DNA of 64,000 nucleotides from Siderastrea siderea. Lineage: Eukaryota > Cnidaria > Anthozoa > Scleractinia > Rhizangiidae. Of the stretch, positions 8,551-18,192 are shown one piece after another (the first letter of the stretch is position 1; each line of letters starts with the position of its first letter). Below the pieces are notes generated by a model. It made no database searches. It worked only from the letters and a program-made list of their open reading frames with translations, and was not told the DNA's origin. Made by a program: the position numbers and the translations under genes. The stretch covers positions 52,233,533 through 52,297,532 of the forward strand of contig OZ034967.1 in NCBI GenBank assembly GCA_964030785.1. Reading direction: 5' to 3'.

Positions 8551-8706
8551 CCTTGACTTATATACCCCGATTCGCGCAATGCACCATGGTCTATCTAAGG
8601 AGGGGGGAGGGGGGTCCCCCCACCTCCTCCCCTCCCACAGCATGATGGGTCTTTCTCTCATTGGTTCCTTCCCTCCCACGTGACCCTTTTGTTTCTCTAT
8701 AAAAAA
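8551..8706. promoter_or_regulatory. GC-box/E-box bidirectional promoter module (element 1)
   Basis: It contains a TATATA for the minus-strand 170-aa gene (near 8560), a GGGGGGTCCCCCC near-palindrome (8609-8621, which also fits a kappaB-type GGGRNNYYCC half), ATTGG, CACGTG, and a TATAAAA pointing rightward near 8700. Nothing is encoded downstream of the rightward TATA before the SFYVTL-1 polyadenylation region: the RING cassette that this promoter drives in element 2 is missing here. Confidence 0.65.
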
Positions 8707-8763
8707 AACCACATACGAAAGATCAATAAAAGATGTTGTGATCTTTATTGATTCTCTACATAA

Positions 8764-9816
8764 TCATGTTCGTTGACTTTTTCTGGAGAGTTCAAGGGTA
8801 ATGATGGTTCTGCCTTGTTTGAAAGGAGCCGGTTGTCCATTCGCTGTTTGAATATCGATGGCGATGCTGTCAAAGATGGTTTTGCCAAGAGGAAAATACA
8901 TCCGTTGCGTCGTATCAAATTGATGATCGGTATTGCCGGCATCCAAGGTACGTAAAAATCCTTTCTCTTGAGTTCCCACAATGCTCTGGGACACCAGATC
9001 CGTGTAAATCATCAATTGTTGTTGTCCTTGTTGCGGTTTGACCGTTTGCGTACTGGGAAATACTTGTCGACTGAGATTCGGACCCAAGAACAAATAATAA
9101 TTGAAATCGGGGTGGGTAAAACTGACGGACACATGACCATACGGTGGATATTTGTTGGCAGGACCGGTGGTTACTGCCCATTTATGGCGATCGTTGTAAT
9201 CCACGATATTTTTGACCAGATAATTTTTTTCTTGGACCACGCGTTCACTTGGTGTGCCATCTTTCACCAGCCCCATCAGTCCAGCGAATTTCCATTCCAT
9301 TTCAAATTGCATGTTGGCGGGTATCAGTACATACAACGAATCTAATTCGGGGGCGATGCTTGTATTGGTGATTTTCACGTAGGGTTGAGCCAGGTTGAGA
9401 GCCGCGAGTTGTTGTCGTTTCGCTTGATCGTCCACGTCCATTTTAGTTATATCCATCATGACGTCCATGTGTTGTTTTTCTATTTCGTACGCAATGGCAA
9501 TCCATGCTTCTTTCAAATTGGTGTAATACCCTGGGGGTAAATGGATTTGTTTCGTCACTTGAAGGGGAGCCGTTCCCTCCGCACGTTTTGGTATGTATCT
9601 CACATCGGTTTTCATCCAATGTTTTTGACTATCTTCTTGCGTCCAATTCTGTTTGGTTTGATCTCCCCATTGTTGATTAAACCCCGGGTGGGAGATATGA
9701 ACTAAGGCCGCTTCCCAATCATCTTCTACCAAATAATAGGAACGAGGAAGTCGAGCCGTAAATTTTTGTCCCGTGCCTTGTGCTTGATCACTGATCAGGG
9801 TGATGTAAAAACTCAT
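8764..9816 (-). CDS. SFYVTL-family structural protein 1 (element 1)
   Basis: About 350 residues from the ATG at 9816 (MSFYITLISDQAQGTGQKF). First gene inside the terminal repeat, with TATAAAA at 9845-9851. It shares the family start SFYxTLxS, an RLPRS segment and a Trp-containing EDDWEAALVHISHPG. It is almost identical to 15142-16197, making it one of the best conserved genes between the two elements. Polyadenylation motifs (AATAAA on both strands) lie at 8722-8752. Predicted capsid-associated or vertex protein; inference from paralogy with the two copies next to the core genes. Confidence 0.78.
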   Translation of the reverse strand: MSFYITLISDQAQGTGQKFTARLPRSYYLVEDDWEAALVHISHPGFNQQWGDQTKQNWTQEDSQKHWMKTDVRYIPKRAEGTAPLQVTKQIHLPPGYYTNLKEAWIAIAYEIEKQHMDVMMDITKMDVDDQAKRQQLAALNLAQPYVKITNTSIAPELDSLYVLIPANMQFEMEWKFAGLMGLVKDGTPSERVVQEKNYLVKNIVDYNDRHKWAVTTGPANKYPPYGHVSVSFTHPDFNYYLFLGPNLSRQVFPSTQTVKPQQGQQQLMIYTDLVSQSIVGTQEKGFLRTLDAGNTDHQFDTTQRMYFPLGKTIFDSIAIDIQTANGQPAPFKQGRTIITLELSRKSQRT

Positions 9817-9871
9817 GGTCACTACCTAACCCTAGGGTTTACCCTTTTATACCTACCCCCGCTGCAAAGAT

Positions 9872-10104
9872 TGGACTTTGGACTTGGAGCCCGCGTTTTC
9901 TCAGCGGTTTTACTTCCCCTTGAGCCCACGATCCTTTTTTCCCCTGGTCAGCGGTTTCCCATTCAAAAACACGTGACTTCCGGTTGCATGAGCCCACGAT
10001 CCTTTTTTCCCACTGGTCAGCGGTTTCCCATTCCACTTCCGGTGATGACGTCACTCGACCAATCAGAAGCCAGGATTTTGTCCATACGGGCGTAATGTAC
10101 TACT
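9872..10104. repeat. Terminal inverted repeat of element 1
   Basis: About 233 bp homologous to both ends of element 2, including the AAGTCCAAAGTCCA stretch, duplicated GTGGGAAAAAAGG-ATCGTGGGCTCA and CACGTGACTTCCGG blocks, and a terminus reading AGTAGTACATTACGCCC inward. It lacks one CACGTG/CCGGAAG copy relative to element 2. Confidence 0.9.
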
Positions 10105-12253
10105 GCGGTAGTTTTGTACGTTAAAAAAAATCGAGGATTAATCTTTTACACCCGACATAAAACGAATAAAAAGCTCGATCGCTTGACCTAAAAAATACAC
10201 GCGACTGAACTTTGAAAGCATATATATTAAACTCACCTTGAGCACCCTGATCGTAACAATAAAAATAAGCTTTAAGTAAAAGAGTACGAAAGAGTTTCAA
10301 GTGATTGCTTCCCAAGGAAAAATTCTCTTAGCGGAAAAAAAATCAAGCCGCAAAACAACTCGCTTTATCATCATTACCGGTTGACATTTGATCAGATTAA
10401 ACTGTAAATCCAGCTTTGGTTATTTGCTAGGGAACCTTGATTCCTCAGCGAAACTCTTGGTTGTTGAAGTGGAGAACCATGAAAATAACGCTTTCAAGAG
10501 TCGGCAGTTTTGTTTGGGCATTGCAATGCCCGACTAAAATTCATAATTTTCCACTCCTTAGCGTTCAGTGTCCAGCAAAATTTGCTCAAACTAAACAATA
10601 ACCTGAGCACAAGTTAGAGCCAAGAACAGACGGAAGTAGATTTAGTGGAGATTTTCACGAGTATTATCTTTGTCACCTGAAAGTTTCTTCACTCACTTGC
10701 TGTTGACTGAATGCTGCCACGTTTTCCACATTGACAAACACGATATGTATGCTCTATGACTTGGAGTCAGTAGCGAAGAAGTCTTTTCGACTAGATTAAT
10801 ATTGCTTAGAAATTAAGAAGTAAAGTTTTGTTTCAACAACACCAGATCACGCTAAGAAGAGTGACGAATTTCAAAAGTCAATGGAATTCGCCTGTTTCGT
10901 CTCGGAGGCACGTACGTCGACAGCCACACAAGCCTGTTGAATTTTTGCTCTTAAATGTTTTCCTTTTCTCTGGTTAAAGAGATGTAATAAGCATGTTATT
11001 ATAGCCTGGTATTCTTGGTCCGTGATGTAAGTAATGGATTTTTTCTTCATTTTTTTTTCTGCTAGATTTGGGGCCTGCTCCCTTCGCCCGAATTCTCTCT
11101 TGTTTTGTATTCAATCCATTGTAAAGTTATTCTGACATCTGAAAACACTCGTAGCGACGTCTAAAAACACAAAAAACCTGTTGTGGAGAAGACATGGATT
11201 GGCTGATAAACCAGCACTTAGTATCATTTATTCTTCATCAGTTTATGTACTTAGTTACATACATCACCTTTATTTCACCTCGGATTTACAAGGGTAGCTG
11301 TATAGCTAATTTCTCCGAGAAAGAAAAGATGAAAAAGAAAAATAAATAAATAAGTAAAATAGTATTAATAATAAAAATAAAAACAAAATCATATATTATA
11401 TACAGTACATTAAACTACTATTTACATAGGTAACAATTGCATTGATGTTCGAAAGAAATTTGGCATATTTTAGTTTTGAACTCATTCAAGGACATTAGTG
11501 ACCTCAGGTCCTCTGTTGATTGTATCTCTTTTCTTTTCTTTTCTTTTTTTAACCCGTCCGACACTTTTTGCTCGATTTCCAGAGATGGGAAATGGACAAA
11601 ACATTTCATTGATTCCTTGCCTGATTCGCTTTCTCCGGTGTCTCCAAATTTAAATATTGAAATATGTCTTTTGTACATTTTGATAAATAATACTGAATTG
11701 CCCTGGCGTTTCATTGCACAGTGCAACATTTCAGCCAGGGGAAGATATTGGAGAAGCTAGTGCACTTAGAATTATACATTTTTGTATCTACAGTTTTTAC
11801 CCGACCGACCGACCAACTTCCACGAATTGAAAGACAGGGTGGTGAGAAATGAACGAGTGATTTTATTGATGCGCCTGCAATTCTTTTTGAGACGTCTTGA
11901 ACGCCAGCTTCGACGACAAAGACGTGTAAATAACCTTTGGAACGTTAAATCGTTGAGGAAACTACTAAAGCATGGGAAAACTGAATGTTATATGAAACAT
12001 CCTTTTATACCCTTAAAATGTTCATTTAAATCTTTCTCCAATTCAGAATTTTATCGTTTTTCATGGCTTTTTTATGGAGAGGTTGTTGCGTGTCAGTCTA
12101 ACTAAACTGCAGGGTTTCGCCCACGTTGTCTTCAGAAATGTAAAGTCGCCTTTGTGAACATTTCATTTCCATTGTTTTTTTGTTATGAAACAAGCAAGGG
12201 GGTTAGTTTGTAAAGAAACTGTGGTGCTGCGTCGGTGGGGACGTAAAACACAA

Positions 12254-12389
12254 AATTTTGGATTTATCAACTGAGTTGATAAGTAAATCGGCCACCGTAA
12301 AGAGATTGAAAGCTGACGTTTCGAGCGTTAGCCCTTCGGCAGAGCAAATTTACCTTATCAACTCGGTTCAGGTGATAAATCCACAATTT
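12254..12389. repeat. Foldback repeat (MITE or Penelope-related fragment)
   Basis: Ends GGATTTATCA (12260) and TGATAAATCC (to 12382) are inverted. Inside, TATCAACT-type motifs are mirrored, and the minus strand carries CTGCCGA, a short stem (GGGC/GCTC), then GAAACGTC. This internal block is recognisable as a widespread cnidarian repeat and resembles a hammerhead ribozyme core. Confidence 0.5.
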
Positions 12390-14253
12390 CATTTTTATGA
12401 AAGTATACCCCCTCGCTGAATTTGTTTTTAATTGCGACGAATTGCTGTCAATTATGTTTCCATACAAATGACAAAGGAAAAAGCTTTCTCACGCTTCAAC
12501 ATGTGCTTTGTTTTGTATCAAACAAACATAAAAATAATCCTAGTGTGATCAACTCTTTAAACAGATCCTTGACGTTTTGTCGAGCACGTTCACTTAAAGG
12601 TGGAATCACTAAAATAAAAAACTTGAAGACACAGTTGCTCGGGTCATTTTCGTTATAAAAGACTTTTCTAGTGAAAGGAAGCTATTTCTAAATTTGCTCG
12701 ACCGCGCAAAACCAGGATGAAAATGGATTTCAACGTGACAGAGTCGAGCCCACTTCTATCAGGTTTTTCCTTTGTGTCCGTGATAAATCGGTAAAAATAT
12801 TATTTTGGCTCGCTCGTCTTGAATAGTTATTCACTTAGTAAAATTTGCCACTTGGTAAAATTTGCAACTTGGTAAAATGTTTGTGGTGTGGAAGCTTAAT
12901 TGATAAAAGACCACCAAATCACGGGAAAATCTTGTTTACTTTCCTTTGTAAAAAGCATTTGGGCGACCTTTCAAACTAATCGAATATGCAGAATCACGGT
13001 TCGAGATTAAACCGAGTTTCGAAACTTATTAACAAGGACTTAGTAGAATATGTTTTGAGAATTTCATGTTTAATTTATTGTCACCCTAACGATCTGGAGA
13101 AATATTGACTGTGTAAATAGACGCTATAAAATATGCTAGTTGCTGATTTATTTTGTAATGTCCAACATTGGAGGTCAGTCTTCGTGCCCACGGACATGTC
13201 ACCCGCGACACATGAACGCCAACACGAAGGCAACGCAAGGGGAAAATGTTCACCTTCTTGAAAACTAGTTCGTGATTTAATATTAATGTTTTTTTTTTCT
13301 AACACGGCTGAACTATGCAGCAGATGAATTCGTAGGGAAGGCGTTCAAGTTAAGATTTAGAATGGAAAATTTGGCCTTCTTTGTCCACGTTGTCTGTTGA
13401 ACCCTAGTTATTTTACTTTTCAGTTGCGCAAAAAAGGAAATTCTTTAATATGTATAGGCAAGTGCAGAGCCATTGTTCTTCTCAATAAGATTTTTGTTTT
13501 GTCTTAATACTCGTTGCTGTCGCCATCGTCATTCGGTAAGGTGTTTTTTTTCGGCATGGCAAGGTAGGAGACTTCTCAACATGACGTTGCAAGTCACGAA
13601 TGTTGTTTCCCGAAACTTTTTACGATTCTTTAACTGAAACACAAACAACAAAAGAATTAAATAAGCGAAACTGTCCAACTGGATCAGAAAAAACATAGGA
13701 GTGAGATCAGAAACAATCATAAGAAGAGCAACTTAATTTGAGACGCGCCCAAAGGGAAGCACCAGAGGGTGTCCGCACTTCCTAGTGAGCAGCATGTAGG
13801 CTGCAAATAATAGCAGAATTTAAGACTTATTGAAACTAGAATGCGTTCAGTGTGATATGTCCATATGTTGAACTACAAGCAGGTTTTATTTCCCCCTGTT
13901 TCCCTGCCTTAAACCTTTGATTTTCAGAGAGAAATGCTGAAACAAAACTTTTTTTTTGTTTTGCTCTTTTTTCAATAGTTTCTGGTTGAAATCTTTGAGG
14001 GCCAGAAACAAGTATTCAAATAAGAGCCAGCTGGCAGTACTTTCATATGTTTTTTTTTTACCGTGTCAATGGTTACCTTTTTTGATAAGTTCGTAAAAGA
14101 GTGACAGTTCAAACAAGGCGAGATCGAGCAGCATTTTAGTCTGGTGCTGTTTGTACTGTGAAGCTTGAGAGCAATTCACTTTCATATGAGAATAATTAAT
14201 GTAAAAGGATAGAGTCAGCAAAACTCCATCAAAAAAACTTCGCAAAAAGGTAA

Positions 14254-14612
14254 CTCAGAGTGCGACATTTTTTACAGTGGCTGCTTGACACTGAGTTTTT
14301 TAGTTTGCAAACAATTTTTGACCTTATTGAAATCACTCCAATGAGTTCTGCCTCAACTGGCAAATCTTTAACTGATGAAAGAGCTGTGGTGGAAGTAGTC
14401 GATCAGTCAAACTCCAAACAACTTTCATCTCAAAGAAAATGTGCACGAGATACTTGAGAGTGCGATACATCACGGCATGTACATTGGCTACTCGACACTG
14501 TGTTTTAATTTGCGTACAATTTTTGATCACATTGAAATCGTTCTTGTGAGTTCTGACTCAACTGGCCAATCTTAAACTGAAAGAGCTGTGGAGGGCGGAG
14601 TGGATCAAAGGC
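14254..14612. repeat. Diverged tandem duplication
   Basis: Two copies, about 14254-14406 and 14457-14612. Both begin GAGTGCGA, contain CAATTTTTGA...TTGAAATC...GAGTTCTG-CTCAACTGGC, and end near AAAGAGCTGTGG. They are about 203 bp apart and clearly diverged. No coding potential is seen. Confidence 0.65.
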
Positions 14613-14826
14613 TTTGTCAAGTTACCATGTTAATACTATACTCGGTCATCTGAAGAGAGGATTCCTGTCTAGAAGGCTAGAAACTTGGACTAGTCGAAAT
14701 TGAAAGGATGGTGTTTGAAATAAAAATAAATCTCAGCAAGAATTATCGTGACCTCTAAATTAACATCGTCCACGTTCTCATTTCTTGGACAGCGTAACGA
14801 AAAAATAAGCAATAGAAAAACCAAGT

Positions 14827-14832
14827 TTCCTG
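14827..14832. repeat. Target-site duplication, left copy (TTCCTG)
   Basis: TTCCTG directly precedes the left terminus and is repeated directly after the right terminus at 37368-37373. Six base pairs is the standard Polinton duplication. Confidence 0.97.
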
Positions 14833-15084
14833 AGTAGTAATGTACGCCCGTATGGGGCACTTTGCCTCGTTTTGATGTAATGATGACGTCATGACCGGAA
14901 CCGGAAGTCACGTGTTTTTAGGATGGGAAACCGCTGACCAGTGGGAAAAAAGGGATCGTGGGCTCATACAACCGGAAGTCACGTGTTTTAGAATGGGAAA
15001 CCGCTGAGCAGTTTGAAAAATGGATCGTGGGCTCAAGGGGAAGTAAAACCGCTGAGAAAACGCGGGCTCAAAGTCCAAAGTCCA
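14833..15084. repeat. Left terminal inverted repeat of element 2
   Basis: The 252 bp match the reverse complement of 37116-37367 without a mismatch that I could find. The terminus is AGTAGTAATGTACGCCCG. Inside are two 71-bp direct repeats (14901-14971, 14972-15042), each with CCGGAAGTCACGTG (Ets-like site plus E-box), GGGAAACCGCTGA and ATCGTGGGCTCA. A partial third unit follows. Confidence 0.97.
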
Positions 15085-15114
15085 TTTGGAGCAGCGGGGG
15101 TAGGTATAAAAGGG

Positions 15115-15121
15115 TAAACCC
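15115..15121 (+). promoter_or_regulatory. TATA box of SFYVTL-1
   Basis: TATAAAA 21-27 bases upstream of the ATG at 15142, just inside the inverted repeat. It is conserved in element 1 (9845-9851). Confidence 0.65.
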
Positions 15122-15141
15122 TGAGTGAGGGAGTAGTCACG

Positions 15142-16197
15142 ATGAGTTTTTACATCACCCTTATTAGTGATCAAGCACAAGGCACGGGACAAAAATTTAC
15201 GGCTCGACTTCCTCGTTCCTATTATTTGGTGGAAGATGATTGGGAAGCGGCTTTGGTTCATATCTCCCACCCGGGGTTTAATCAACAATGGGGAGATCAA
15301 ACCAAACAGAATTGGACGCAAGAAGATAGTCAAAAACATTGGATGAAAACCGATGTGAGATACATACCAAAACGTGCGGATGGAACGGCTCCTATTCAAG
15401 TGACCAAACAAATCTATTTACCCCCAGGGTATTATAACAATTTGAAAGAAGCATGGATTGCCATCGCGTACGAAATCGAAAAACAACACATGGACGTCAT
15501 GATGGATATAACCAAAATGGAGGTGGACGATCAAGCGAAACGACAACAACTCGCGGCTCTCAATCTGGCTCAACCCTACGTGAAAATCACCAATACAAGC
15601 ATCGCCCCCGAATTAGATTCGTTGTATGTACTCATACCAGCCAACATGCAATTTGAAATGGAATGGAAATTGGCTGGACTGATGGGACTGGTGAAAGATG
15701 GCACACCAAGTGAACGCGTGGTCCAAGAAAAAAATTATCTGGTCAAAAATATTGTGGATTACGACGATCGCCACAAATGGGAAACAACCATCGGTCCTGT
15801 CAACAAATATCCACCGCATGGCATTGTATCCGTCAGCTTCACCCACCCCGATTTCAATTATTATTTGTTCTTGGGACCGAATCTCAGTCGACAAGTATTT
15901 CCCAGTACGCAAACCGTCAAACCGCAACAAGGACAACAACAATTGATGATTTACACGGATCTGGTGTCCCAGAGCATTGTGGGAAATCAAGAAAAAGGAT
16001 TTTTACGTACCTTGGATGCCGGCAATACCGATCATCAATTTGATACCACGCAACGGATGTATTTTCCTCTTGGCAAAACCATCTTTGACAGCATTGCCAT
16101 GGATATTCAAACAGCTGATGGACAACCGGCTCCTTTCAAACAAGGGAGAACTATCATTACCCTTGAACTGTCCAGAAAAAGTCAACGATTTATGTAG
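15142..16197 (+). CDS. SFYVTL-family structural protein 1 (element 2)
   Basis: 351 residues, MSFYITLISDQAQGTGQKF. First gene of the element. The family N-terminus has SFYITL, RLPRSYYL and a Trp-centred DDWEAALVHISHPG. The middle contains a highly polar helix (QHMDVMMDITKM). A C-terminal TIITLEL strand matches the TIVTLHF end of the paralogues at 21725 and 22785. A signal AATAAA at 16204 ends the transcript, facing a minus-strand AATAAA at 16237-16242. No signal peptide. Proposed minor capsid, penton or spike subunit; it could also bind a host receptor. Confidence 0.8.
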   Translation: MSFYITLISDQAQGTGQKFTARLPRSYYLVEDDWEAALVHISHPGFNQQWGDQTKQNWTQEDSQKHWMKTDVRYIPKRADGTAPIQVTKQIYLPPGYYNNLKEAWIAIAYEIEKQHMDVMMDITKMEVDDQAKRQQLAALNLAQPYVKITNTSIAPELDSLYVLIPANMQFEMEWKLAGLMGLVKDGTPSERVVQEKNYLVKNIVDYDDRHKWETTIGPVNKYPPHGIVSVSFTHPDFNYYLFLGPNLSRQVFPSTQTVKPQQGQQQLMIYTDLVSQSIVGNQEKGFLRTLDAGNTDHQFDTTQRMYFPLGKTIFDSIAMDIQTADGQPAPFKQGRTIITLELSRKSQRFM

Positions 16198-16301
16198 AGA
16201 ATGAATAAAGATCACAACAAGTGTCATGCAACATCTTTTATTGATCCTTGGTATTGACAACAAGTAGGAAAAAAAAATCCAAACATGGGGGGTGTCCTTT
16301 T

Positions 16302-16691
16302 TTACGAGAAGCTGGTACAGGTTTTCATGCGTCCAATGGCAAGGCTTTTGGTCCGACCCAGAAAGTAGAGGGTTTTGCGGTTAGGCTCATAGGGATCTCG
16401 GAGTTCTCCCCAGAATCCTTCCAGGGCGTGGTCGTTGTCATAACAAATGCCATACCATATAGGATTGTTTTTCCAATCGTCCTTGACATGCTGGACAAAC
16501 TCCGGGTCTTCTTTCCAGTCTTCATGGAGGACTTCAACGACGGTAAGAGGAACGTGGCAGGTAGAGCATAGGTGGGTCTGGCGGTTCTGTTGGTTGGCAC
16601 AGGCGACATGACAAGGAAGACCGCAACACCTCAACGTGGTATAATTGGCGAGAGGTGTCGAACAGATCACACATGGGTTGAGTTGAGCCAT
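16302..16691 (-). CDS. RING-finger protein, 129 aa
   Basis: The N-terminal half has a C3HC4-like cysteine/histidine ladder: CVIC at about residues 8-11, CCGLPCHVAC, then CSTCHVP. The C-terminal half is acidic and aromatic (EDWKEDPEFVQHVKDDWKNN). RING proteins act as E3 ubiquitin ligases; viral versions often redirect host protein turnover. It is the third and last gene of a minus-strand cassette; its ATG overlaps the TGA of the 72-aa gene (TGATG). The cassette is absent from element 1. Ligase activity is inferred from family knowledge only. Confidence 0.72.
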   Translation of the reverse strand: MAQLNPCVICSTPLANYTTLRCCGLPCHVACANQQNRQTHLCSTCHVPLTVVEVLHEDWKEDPEFVQHVKDDWKNNPIWYGICYDNDHALEGFWGELRDPYEPNRKTLYFLGRTKSLAIGRMKTCTSFS

Positions 16692-16909
16692 CAGGCGAAA
16701 GGATCAAAGAGTGGATTGATCAAGAGTTGAAACTCGGTGGGGCTGATGATCCCTTCTTTTCGGAGTCGGCACAGTTCGTGAAAAGGAAGTTGGTAACGTA
16801 AAGGTTGGACGAGGTCAAGGGTTTGTTTTCGGATCTCTCCCAAACGTTGTAGGATTTGCACGGCTTCAGGACTGATGTTGTCGGGTTTAGGCTTGGCTTT
16901 GTCACCCAT
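16691..16909 (-). CDS. Small helical protein, 72 aa, paralogue of the upstream 65-aa gene
   Basis: MGDKAKPKPDNISPEAVQIL, then helix-forming residues and a C-terminal FQLLINPLFDPFA. Aligned with the product of 16910-17107 it shares SPEA-Q, RL, F-L-RL, S--E--LL and a terminal F. So these two adjacent genes look like a tandem duplication. Its stop overlaps the RING start codon; its start abuts the upstream gene's stop. Not recognised further; possibly a partner or adaptor of the RING protein. Confidence 0.6.
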   Translation of the reverse strand: MGDKAKPKPDNISPEAVQILQRLGEIRKQTLDLVQPLRYQLPFHELCRLRKEGIISPTEFQLLINPLFDPFA

Positions 16910-17107
16910 TCACCACTGGTAGAAGTGTTTCAAGGTTAATAAACACAATTCGTTCCGACTGAGATGTTTTTGACTGTGAAGTCGAAGCAGTTCAAAATAA
17001 GAAGCTTTGAAGCGGATCTCTTCCAAGTCTTTTTCGAGTCGAGACAACAAGGCTCGTAGACGATCAATCACTTGTTGGGCTTCTGGACTGAGGACTGGAT
17101 CATCCAT
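16910..17107 (-). CDS. Small helical protein, 65 aa, first gene of the RING cassette
   Basis: I start it at the ATG at 17107 (MDDPVLSPEAQQVIDRL) rather than 17164. TATAAAAA lies at 17139-17146, so transcription should begin near 17110-17115, and the paralogue also begins just before its SPEA motif. Helical with an LEKDLEEIR heptad-like region. Together with the 72-aa and RING genes it forms a tight minus-strand set with one-base overlaps or abutments, unusual for eukaryotic genes and typical of compact viral transcripts. Confidence 0.58.
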   Translation of the reverse strand: MDDPVLSPEAQQVIDRLRALLSRLEKDLEEIRFKASYFELLRLHSQKHLSRNELCLLTLKHFYQW

Positions 17108-17137
17108 TTGAGTGTGAAAGATGGAATGGGACAGTGG

Positions 17138-17287
17138 GTTTTTATAGAGAAACAAAAGGGTCACGTGGGAGGGAAGGAACCAATGAGAGAAAGACCCATC
17201 ATGCTTTGAGAGGGGAAGAGGTGGGGGGACCCCCCTCCCCCCTCCTTAGATAGACCATAGTGCATTGCGCGAATCAGGGTATATAAG
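17138..17287. promoter_or_regulatory. GC-box/E-box bidirectional promoter module (element 2, left copy)
   Basis: In order: TATAAAAA on the minus strand (17139-17146) for the RING cassette, CACGTG (17162-17167), CCAAT (17180-17184), GGGGGGACCCCCC (17223-17235), and TATATAAG on the plus strand (17280-17287) for the 170-aa gene homologue. The same sequence of motifs recurs at 32385-32560 in front of the polymerase and at 8551-8706 in element 1. Confidence 0.7.
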
Positions 17288-17341
17288 TCAAGCGAGGCCA
17301 CAGGACGTCACTCTTAGCTTTGAGCCGGTCCTGAGTGACTT

Positions 17342-17905
17342 ATGTCAGTTGAGGAAAAAAAAATGGTGAAATCAAGAACGCCCTTGGGCTGTCTAGCCAG
17401 CGACATGAATGTAGGGGGACCAGAGTACTTGAGGAGGAGAGCGGGACGGGAGCGAACGGCGGTGGAGCGGCAGACAAGACGTATGCGGGAGAGACGAGAG
17501 GAAACCTGGCGCCCTCTAACTAGACAGCGCGTGGACGCATTTTGAGAATTGTTTTTAAGGTGTATGGTGTGGACGGAAAATGGCGAGCGAGAGGGCCGAC
17601 CCCATCCGGAAATCGTGGAATCCTTGCTGCACACTCTGACGTACAATATCATTACTTGGGTGGACATGCACCGGGTGTGGACCTACAGTGAATCTCTGTG
17701 GCCCATGACCTTAGAACATTTTAAAGAAATCGATAACGACCTGGAGTTGTATTTGCCACGTGTGCATGCGGGCAGCCCATGGCAAAGGATCCGAAGGTAT
17801 TTCGCGGAGATGGAGAGGTTGCGAGAGGAGCGGCGGCGGGGGGAGCAAGAGAGGAGGCAGAGGGAAGCGAGGCTTAACCAAGTGAGGAGAGTGCTGCTAC
17901 TGTAA
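17342..17905 (+). pseudogene. Homologue of the 170-aa accessory gene with an in-frame TGA
   Basis: Two open stretches (17342-17542 and 17546-17905) lie in the same frame, separated by TGA at 17543-17545. The homologue in element 1 aligns across it (AAFLRLF against DAF-stop-ELF), with Leu at the stop position. A single substitution therefore explains the break; read-through is the alternative. The start may be the internal ATG at 17363 (MVKSRTPLGCLASDMNVGG). The C-terminus is a long Arg/Glu coiled coil. Overall identity to element 1 is low (roughly a third). Function unknown. Confidence 0.65.
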
Positions 17906-18192
17906 ATAGACTTGAACATTCCTGTTGAGTTTTTTTTATTGTGAGTCAAGGCTACTGTGCGTCAAGAGACATTTATTTATGATCCACGTGCAAAGTCAGT
18001 GTTGTGAACTTTTTTATTTTTTAATTAAAAAAAGAGTTGATGTTACAAAGGGTGGTCTGTGTTCTTTGCCACGCGGGTGGGGCGCTCCTATTTACAATTG
18101 AAAAAAGCTATCTACAATTTGAAAAAATAAAAATTGAAAAAGAAAGCTATGTACAATTGGAAAACTAAAAAACTAAAAATGACTATGTACAA

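Larger units (their letters stand above)
1..10104 (-). mobile_element. Polinton/Maverick (adintovirus-like) element 1, truncated by the window start
   Basis: Gene content and order match the first half of the complete element at 14833-37367, read on the minus strand: terminal inverted repeat, SFYVTL-1, accessory genes, SLOG gene, GRF protein, integrase, SFYVTL-2 and -3, basic core proteins, major capsid. Its inner end is at 10104, where the minus strand begins AGTAGTACATTACGCCC; the following host bases GCGGTA should be its 6-bp target duplication. Polymerase, protease and ATPase would lie left of base 1. All frames that I followed are open. Protein identity with element 2 ranges from near-identical to very diverged, so this is a separate insertion, not a segmental duplication. 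Confidence 0.93.
10105..14826. other. Host spacer between the two Polinton elements; no gene recognised
   Basis: AT-rich noncoding sequence. I find no conserved protein or confident exon in it. It holds polypyrimidine and A-rich tracts (around 11040-11060 and 11330-11400), a foldback repeat at 12254-12389, and a diverged tandem duplication at 14254-14612. The short open frames lack recognisable domains. Confidence 0.6.
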
